Source of the DNA: Aurantibrevibacter sp041747755
Lineage (GTDB): Bacteria; Bacteroidota; Bacteroidia; Flavobacteriales; Flavobacteriaceae
Reading direction: 5' to 3'
Assembly: GCA_041747755.1 (NCBI GenBank)
Contig: JBGTEN010000153.1
Location: 1-64,000 of the forward strand
Length of the DNA: 64,000 bases
The translations under genes were made by a program, and so were the position numbers. This document shows, one piece after another, positions 60,111 through 64,000 of this stretch (its first letter is position 1; the number at the start of each line of letters is the position of its first letter). The notes under the pieces were generated by a model. The model had not been told where the DNA came from and searched no databases. It saw only the letters and a program-made list of their open reading frames with translations.

Positions 60111-61892
60111 TCACAATTGTTTATCCATTTGAGCAATAACCTCACTGGCCTTGGTATAGTCTTGTTGCATCTGTACCTCGGAAAAAGGGCTATATCTAGC
60201 TACTTCACAATTTTCCAACAAACCAATAAACCCCTCTCTGGTTTTTTCATCTACCTGTTTTTCTGTCAAAAGCGAAACTATTTTATCCTTGCTAAAATCT
60301 GAGGTTTCTATCTTTAACTTAGCCTTAAGATAATTATGCAGTGCTTTTTCCAGAGCAATATAAAAAAGATCTTTTTTACCCAAAGTTTTCTTTGCCTCAG
60401 AAAGATACCTTCTGGCCAATTTATCAGCCTTTTTCATTTTATTACCTACAATATCACTTGCTATGGCCTCGCGTTTTTTCCCAAAAACAATCGCTAAGGG
60501 AATTAACAATAAGGGTAACAGAAGACTTAAATAAAATTGAGGGGTTGCAAAGAAATGATTTTGACCAATTGCCACTAGGTTTCCTTTTAACTGTATAAAA
60601 TTAAACTGATTTTCCGGGCCTATTACAAATTGTTTATTAGCTCCTATTGCTCCTTCAGTGCTGGTTGCAGTATTGGGTCCATCTGAAACCGCAAGAGGAA
60701 TTTCCGAAGATGTCAGGGTAATGTATTTCTGGGTTTTGGGGTTAAAATAGCTAAACCCGAGGCTAGGTATGCTATAGTTCCCTCTAAATGAAGGTACAAT
60801 TGTATAGCTGTTACTTACCTTACCTTCCATACCGGATAATGTTGTTCTTATATTTTCCTGAAATTCCGGTTCATAAACTTCCAAAGAACTTGGGAGTGTA
60901 AGTCCCGGAATTTCGAATAGTTTCAGATTGCCTTGGCCTTTTATCTCCACCTTGGCTTGTAGCGATTCAGATGCTTTAAGACTTGCTTTGGTAGCGGTTA
61001 CAAAAAATTCAAATTCTCCTACAGCACCACTAAAGCTAGGAGGTCTACCCTCACTGGGTAATTCTTTTACATCTATGCTACGTTGACCGGCAGAAACGGT
61101 CTTATTGGTTTCTGCATAAATAGGCCCTCCAAAAAAATCTCGTTTATTAGTGGGAACTTGTAAACTTACATCCAGTGAGAGGGGTTCTAACTCTAAATTA
61201 CCTGTTTTTTGAGGATACAAGACTATGCGCTTTAAAACTACATACCGGTACGATTTTCCCTGATACGTACCCGTTTGGACATCGTACTTGGTCACCGGGA
61301 TATCCTGACTCCAAAAATTATTATACTTTGGGTTGTCCAATGCTCTAAAATTAGTAACATTTATTGACGGACTCACATAAAGCTTGTAAACCACACTTAC
61401 CGCCTCATTTAGATAAGGGTTAGCCTTTGAAACTTCCGCAACCAAGTGTAAACTTTCATTGGCGATATCCTCTGCGGTCATTTGATCGCTTGGTTTATCT
61501 ACTGCTGCTGTGACTTCAACTTCTTTAGGAAGGGATTTGTACGTCTTCCCTGCAATAGTTATAGAGGCTTGTTTTATTGTAAATTTACCTCTGGCGGTTG
61601 GGGCAATGGTATAGGAATAGGTTTTAGAGTAACTTCGAACCCCATTTATCCATGATGAACTAATAGATTGAGAGGGTCCCATGAGCACTCTAAAGCCTGC
61701 AAAATCAGGAGGAACAAAATCGTCCCCATCCTTATTCATTGTAAAATCTACACGTATACGCTCGTTTATCCCGAGCCTATCTTTGCTGAGATTCATCTCA
61801 AAAGTTACGGCGTCATCATCTTGCGCATTTATGAACGGGTTCACAAATAGCAAGGAAAATAATGCCAAATAACATTTTAAGCTAAGCTTCAT
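60111..61892 (-). CDS. batD: BatD family protein
   Basis: A 593-residue membrane-anchored protein: a signal peptide (ends I-N-A-Q), beta-rich extracytoplasmic domains of the BatD type (V-T-F-E-M-N-L-S-K-D-R-L-G-I-N-E), one transmembrane helix at about 450-475 (L-L-L-P-L-L-L-I-P-L-A-I-V-F) and a cytoplasmic helical tail. BatD proteins work with VWA proteins BatA and BatB in envelope integrity or oxidative stress tolerance. Its ATG shares one base with the batC stop. Confidence 0.9.
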   Translation of the reverse strand: MKLSLKCYLALFSLLFVNPFINAQDDDAVTFEMNLSKDRLGINERIRVDFTMNKDGDDFVPPDFAGFRVLMGPSQSISSSWINGVRSYSKTYSYTIAPTARGKFTIKQASITIAGKTYKSLPKEVEVTAAVDKPSDQMTAEDIANESLHLVAEVSKANPYLNEAVSVVYKLYVSPSINVTNFRALDNPKYNNFWSQDIPVTKYDVQTGTYQGKSYRYVVLKRIVLYPQKTGNLELEPLSLDVSLQVPTNKRDFFGGPIYAETNKTVSAGQRSIDVKELPSEGRPPSFSGAVGEFEFFVTATKASLKASESLQAKVEIKGQGNLKLFEIPGLTLPSSLEVYEPEFQENIRTTLSGMEGKVSNSYTIVPSFRGNYSIPSLGFSYFNPKTQKYITLTSSEIPLAVSDGPNTATSTEGAIGANKQFVIGPENQFNFIQLKGNLVAIGQNHFFATPQFYLSLLLPLLLIPLAIVFGKKREAIASDIVGNKMKKADKLARRYLSEAKKTLGKKDLFYIALEKALHNYLKAKLKIETSDFSKDKIVSLLTEKQVDEKTREGFIGLLENCEVARYSPFSEVQMQQDYTKASEVIAQMDKQL

Positions 61893-62764
61893 TACCAGTC
61901 CTTTTCATTTTTAACTTTAGTTCCTTTTACCTTTTGAGCATCAATTTTATCTTGTACTTTTTTCTCTTCGTTTTGCATTGCCTCTAGAATGTTCTTGACT
62001 TGCTGAGAAGATAGCTGGTTGGGTCTTGGAGGTTTTTGCTCTTGAGGCTCTCCTTCATTGGGCTGTGGTTGTTCTTCTTTTTTATCGCCTTCACCCTCTT
62101 TATTTTCTTCTTGCTTTTCATCTCCTTTATCTCCTTCATCGCCCTTGTCTTTATCCTCTTGTTCTTTTGGGTCTCCATCCCCTTTATCCTTATTCTCGTC
62201 TTCTTTTTTGTCCTCCTTATCCTGATCTTTTTTATCTTCCTGTTCTTCGTTGTCTTTGTCTTGATTATTCTTTTGATCTTCTTCCTGTTGTTTTTTAAGC
62301 ATCTCTTGAGCCAAAGCCAGATTATATCGGGTTTCCTCGTCTGCAGGGTTATTTCGTAAAGCTTCTTTATAAGCTTCAACAGCTTTTTGGTATTCCTTAC
62401 TTTTCATGAATACATTACCCATGTTATGGTAGGCACTATGCTTATCTTTTTTATTTGAGGCTAATTCACCGGCTTGCTTAAATCGCGAAAATGCTTCCCC
62501 ATAAGTCTCCTTGGAATAATAGGCGTTTCCTAAGTTATACGGTGCCGCTACATTTTCATTGCTCTTAGAAATAGCTTTTCTTAAATTTGCCTCTGCACTT
62601 ACAAAGTTATCCTCTGAAAGTTCTTTATTTGCTTCCCAGGTAAAGTTCTTAGAGGCTTCAAGAGCCTTTTTCTTTTGCTTGTCTTCTTGTTCTTGGGCAT
62701 AGGAATAGCACGTTACCAAGGAGACTAGAAAAAAAACGATTATGTTAAGCTGCCGATTTTTCAT
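61892..62764 (-). CDS. batC: BatC: TPR protein with a very charged tail
   Basis: A 290-residue protein with a signal peptide (ends S-Y-A-Q), three TPR units (about 35-150; Y-N-L-G-N-A-Y, Y-H-N-M-G-N-V-F, Y-N-L-A-L-A-Q) and, from about 155 to 240, a low-complexity stretch of Lys, Glu, Asp, Gln and Gly. The C-terminal part holds L-S-S-Q-Q-V-K-N-I-L-E-A-M, typical of BatC. The tail is probably disordered. Its start overlaps the end of batB by 20 bases. Confidence 0.88.
   Translation of the reverse strand: MKNRQLNIIVFFLVSLVTCYSYAQEQEDKQKKKALEASKNFTWEANKELSEDNFVSAEANLRKAISKSNENVAAPYNLGNAYYSKETYGEAFSRFKQAGELASNKKDKHSAYHNMGNVFMKSKEYQKAVEAYKEALRNNPADEETRYNLALAQEMLKKQQEEDQKNNQDKDNEEQEDKKDQDKEDKKEDENKDKGDGDPKEQEDKDKGDEGDKGDEKQEENKEGEGDKKEEQPQPNEGEPQEQKPPRPNQLSSQQVKNILEAMQNEEKKVQDKIDAQKVKGTKVKNEKDW
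62030..62300 (-). repeat. low-complexity Lys/Glu/Asp-rich coding stretch
   Basis: The minus strand here is almost all purine (AAA, GAA, GAT, AAG codons), so several frames on both strands stay open. Only the batC frame continues into recognisable domains. Confidence 0.8.
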
Positions 62765-63791
62765 TGAATAAATCTAGTTTTTTAAGCCATTTTGTTTTTC
62801 GTTCCAAAAGAAATATATCCAAAAATAAAAAGAATAAGGAAGCGCCTAAAAACCATTGAAATTGACTTTTAAATTCTGCAAACTGTTTTGCTTCGAATTC
62901 TTTTTTATCCATTCGATTCAATTGTTCTTTTATATACTCCACAGCCTCTTCTGTATTTGCGCCATTTATATATTCCCCATTTCCTTCCGTGGCAATTTCC
63001 TGCAGCACAGCTTCATTGAGCTTTGTAATTACTACTTCTCCCTGAAGGTCTTTCTTTAAACTCTCTACTATACCATTTTTTTTAATGGGGATTGGAGCAC
63101 CATTGCTTTTACCTACCCCTACCGTAAATACACGAATACCTTCATTAACTGCTTTTTCGACAGCGCTTAAAGTAGAACTTGTAGAATGGTCCTCGCCATC
63201 GGAAATAAGAAAAAGCACTCTATTTGTTTGCTCATCATCATCAAAATAGGTTGCGGCAAGTTCTAATGCTTCATTAATTGCAGTACCTTGGGAAGAAAGC
63301 ATATCCGTATTCATACTTTGTAAAAACATTTTTGCCGCCCCATAATCTGTTGTAATAGGTAACTGCGGAAAAGCCTGTCCCGCATAAGCAATTATTCCAA
63401 TACGGTCACTTGCTAATTGATTAATAATCTCTGAAACAAGACGTTTTGATTTTTCAAGCCTATTGGGAGCAATATCCTCCGCCAACATACTTTTAGAAAC
63501 ATCTATAGCAAAAACAATATCCACACCTTCCCTTTTAACGGTTTCTAGCTTGGTGCCTATTTTTGGATTAATAAGAGCAAGTATACCAAACGTTAATGCT
63601 AATAAAAAAAATATGAGTTTTAATGTTACTTTAAAATTTGATTTATTTGGAGCCAGACGTTTTAAGAGCTGATCATCTGCAAACTTCTTTTGTGTTTTTC
63701 GTTTCCAGATTTGAAGCCCTATGAAATAGACGATCACCACCGGAATGATGAAGAATAAATAAAAATATGTTTTTTCGTCTAACTGAATCAT
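62745..63791 (-). CDS. batB: BatB: von Willebrand factor A domain membrane protein
   Basis: A 348-residue protein with two N-terminal membrane helices (about 8-25 and 55-75), a VWA domain (about 88-270) with an intact MIDAS (D-V-S-K-S at the start, then T and D-G-E-D) and a C-terminal helix (about 310-330). It binds protein partners through the metal site, probably together with BatA and an AAA+ MoxR ATPase encoded outside the window. Its start lies 3 bases after the batA stop. Confidence 0.92.
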   Translation of the reverse strand: MIQLDEKTYFYLFFIIPVVIVYFIGLQIWKRKTQKKFADDQLLKRLAPNKSNFKVTLKLIFFLLALTFGILALINPKIGTKLETVKREGVDIVFAIDVSKSMLAEDIAPNRLEKSKRLVSEIINQLASDRIGIIAYAGQAFPQLPITTDYGAAKMFLQSMNTDMLSSQGTAINEALELAATYFDDDEQTNRVLFLISDGEDHSTSSTLSAVEKAVNEGIRVFTVGVGKSNGAPIPIKKNGIVESLKKDLQGEVVITKLNEAVLQEIATEGNGEYINGANTEEAVEYIKEQLNRMDKKEFEAKQFAEFKSQFQWFLGASLFFLFLDIFLLERKTKWLKKLDLFNEKSAA

Positions 63792-63794
63792 AAC

Positions 63795-64000
63795 CTATAT
63801 AAAACTTCTAAATACAGTGTTTCTTAATATCCATTCCAATAGTAGCAAAGCACCTGCCAAAAATACCCACGGTCTAAATTTTTCTTCATAACGGTAGTAT
63901 TTAAATTCTTCTACCTCGGTTTTTTCTAACAGGTTTATTTCATCATAGATGGCTTCCAGCTTTTTATTATCGGTAGCCCTAAAGTATTTACCTCCGGTAA
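63795..64000 (-). CDS. batA: BatA, C-terminal end (cut by window edge)
   Basis: The minus strand from the right edge reads G-G-K-Y-F-R-A-T-D-N-K-K-L (the typical end of the VWA domain), a Y-K/R-rich link, a last membrane helix (F-L-A-G-A-L-L-L-L-E-W-I-L) and the stop at 63795. This is the usual C-terminus of BatA, and the gene order batA-batB-batC-batD-batE supports it. The rest of the gene lies outside the window. Confidence 0.88.
   Translation of the reverse strand, partial: TGGKYFRATDNKKLEAIYDEINLLEKTEVEEFKYYRYEEKFRPWVFLAGALLLLEWILRNTVFRSFI

Noticed and set aside
61984..62379. Three further frames over the batC charged tail, on both strands
   Set aside because: The purine-rich low-complexity DNA keeps several frames open; only batC has recognisable domains on both sides.

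Overview
The window is chromosomal DNA of a low-GC member of the Bacteroidota, almost certainly a (marine-type) Flavobacteriaceae. Evidence: promoters of the TAnnTTTG type (for example before the OmpA gene and acpP), an OmpA protein with thrombospondin type-3 repeats, an IPExxxVDY-family gene between rnc and pyk, a bat (aerotolerance) operon, long solitary FtsX/MacB-type permeases and a Bacteroidota-type tyrosine integrase.

Layout. 1-2.7 kb: MATE transporter, GNAT acetyltransferase, universal stress protein. 2.8-8.5 kb: a small integrated element in the 3' end of tRNA-Ala(GGC). A 43-bp copy of the tRNA 3' half lies 5.6 kb away, next to an integrase. The element also carries matching putative integrase arm sites at both ends, an FtsX-type permease and about 1.4 kb of repeat-rich non-coding DNA. 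8.7-14.3 kb: a defence cluster directly beyond the element: a single-chain Type IIG restriction-modification enzyme, a coupled membrane protein, two tiny basic peptides, a zinc-ribbon PD-(D/E)XK protein, and a HEPN-type Abi_2/AbiF protein preceded by a compact structured RNA. 14.4-24.5 kb: SDR, AddB-like and AddA-like recombination proteins separated by ompA and kbl, then superoxide dismutase. 24.5-25.4 kb: four tandem copies of a putative small RNA gene on the minus strand.

25.5-37 kb is core metabolism: purF, a PfkB kinase, rnhA, purN, acpP-fabF-rnc, IPExxxVDY protein, pyk, a LOV-like PAS protein without the photoactive Cys, dinB, an NAD(P)-binding protein and a CYTH protein. 37-43 kb: an RND tripartite efflux operon (adaptor, pump, outer-membrane factor). 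43-59 kb: upp, a P-type cation ATPase, pta-ackA, a PPOX-like protein, pheS, a DUF1275 protein, a lipocalin-like protein, a Usp-like protein, a two-component system, carbonic anhydrase and a SulP transporter; this looks like an energy, ion and stress neighbourhood. 59-64 kb: the bat operon (batA cut by the window edge, batB, batC, batD, batE).

The most interesting parts are (1) the AbiF-type HEPN protein with its upstream structured RNA, (2) the four-copy minus-strand small RNA array, and (3) the tRNA-Ala element with its arm sites, nested palindrome and iteron-like clusters. All calls come from reading the sequence; no database search was possible.
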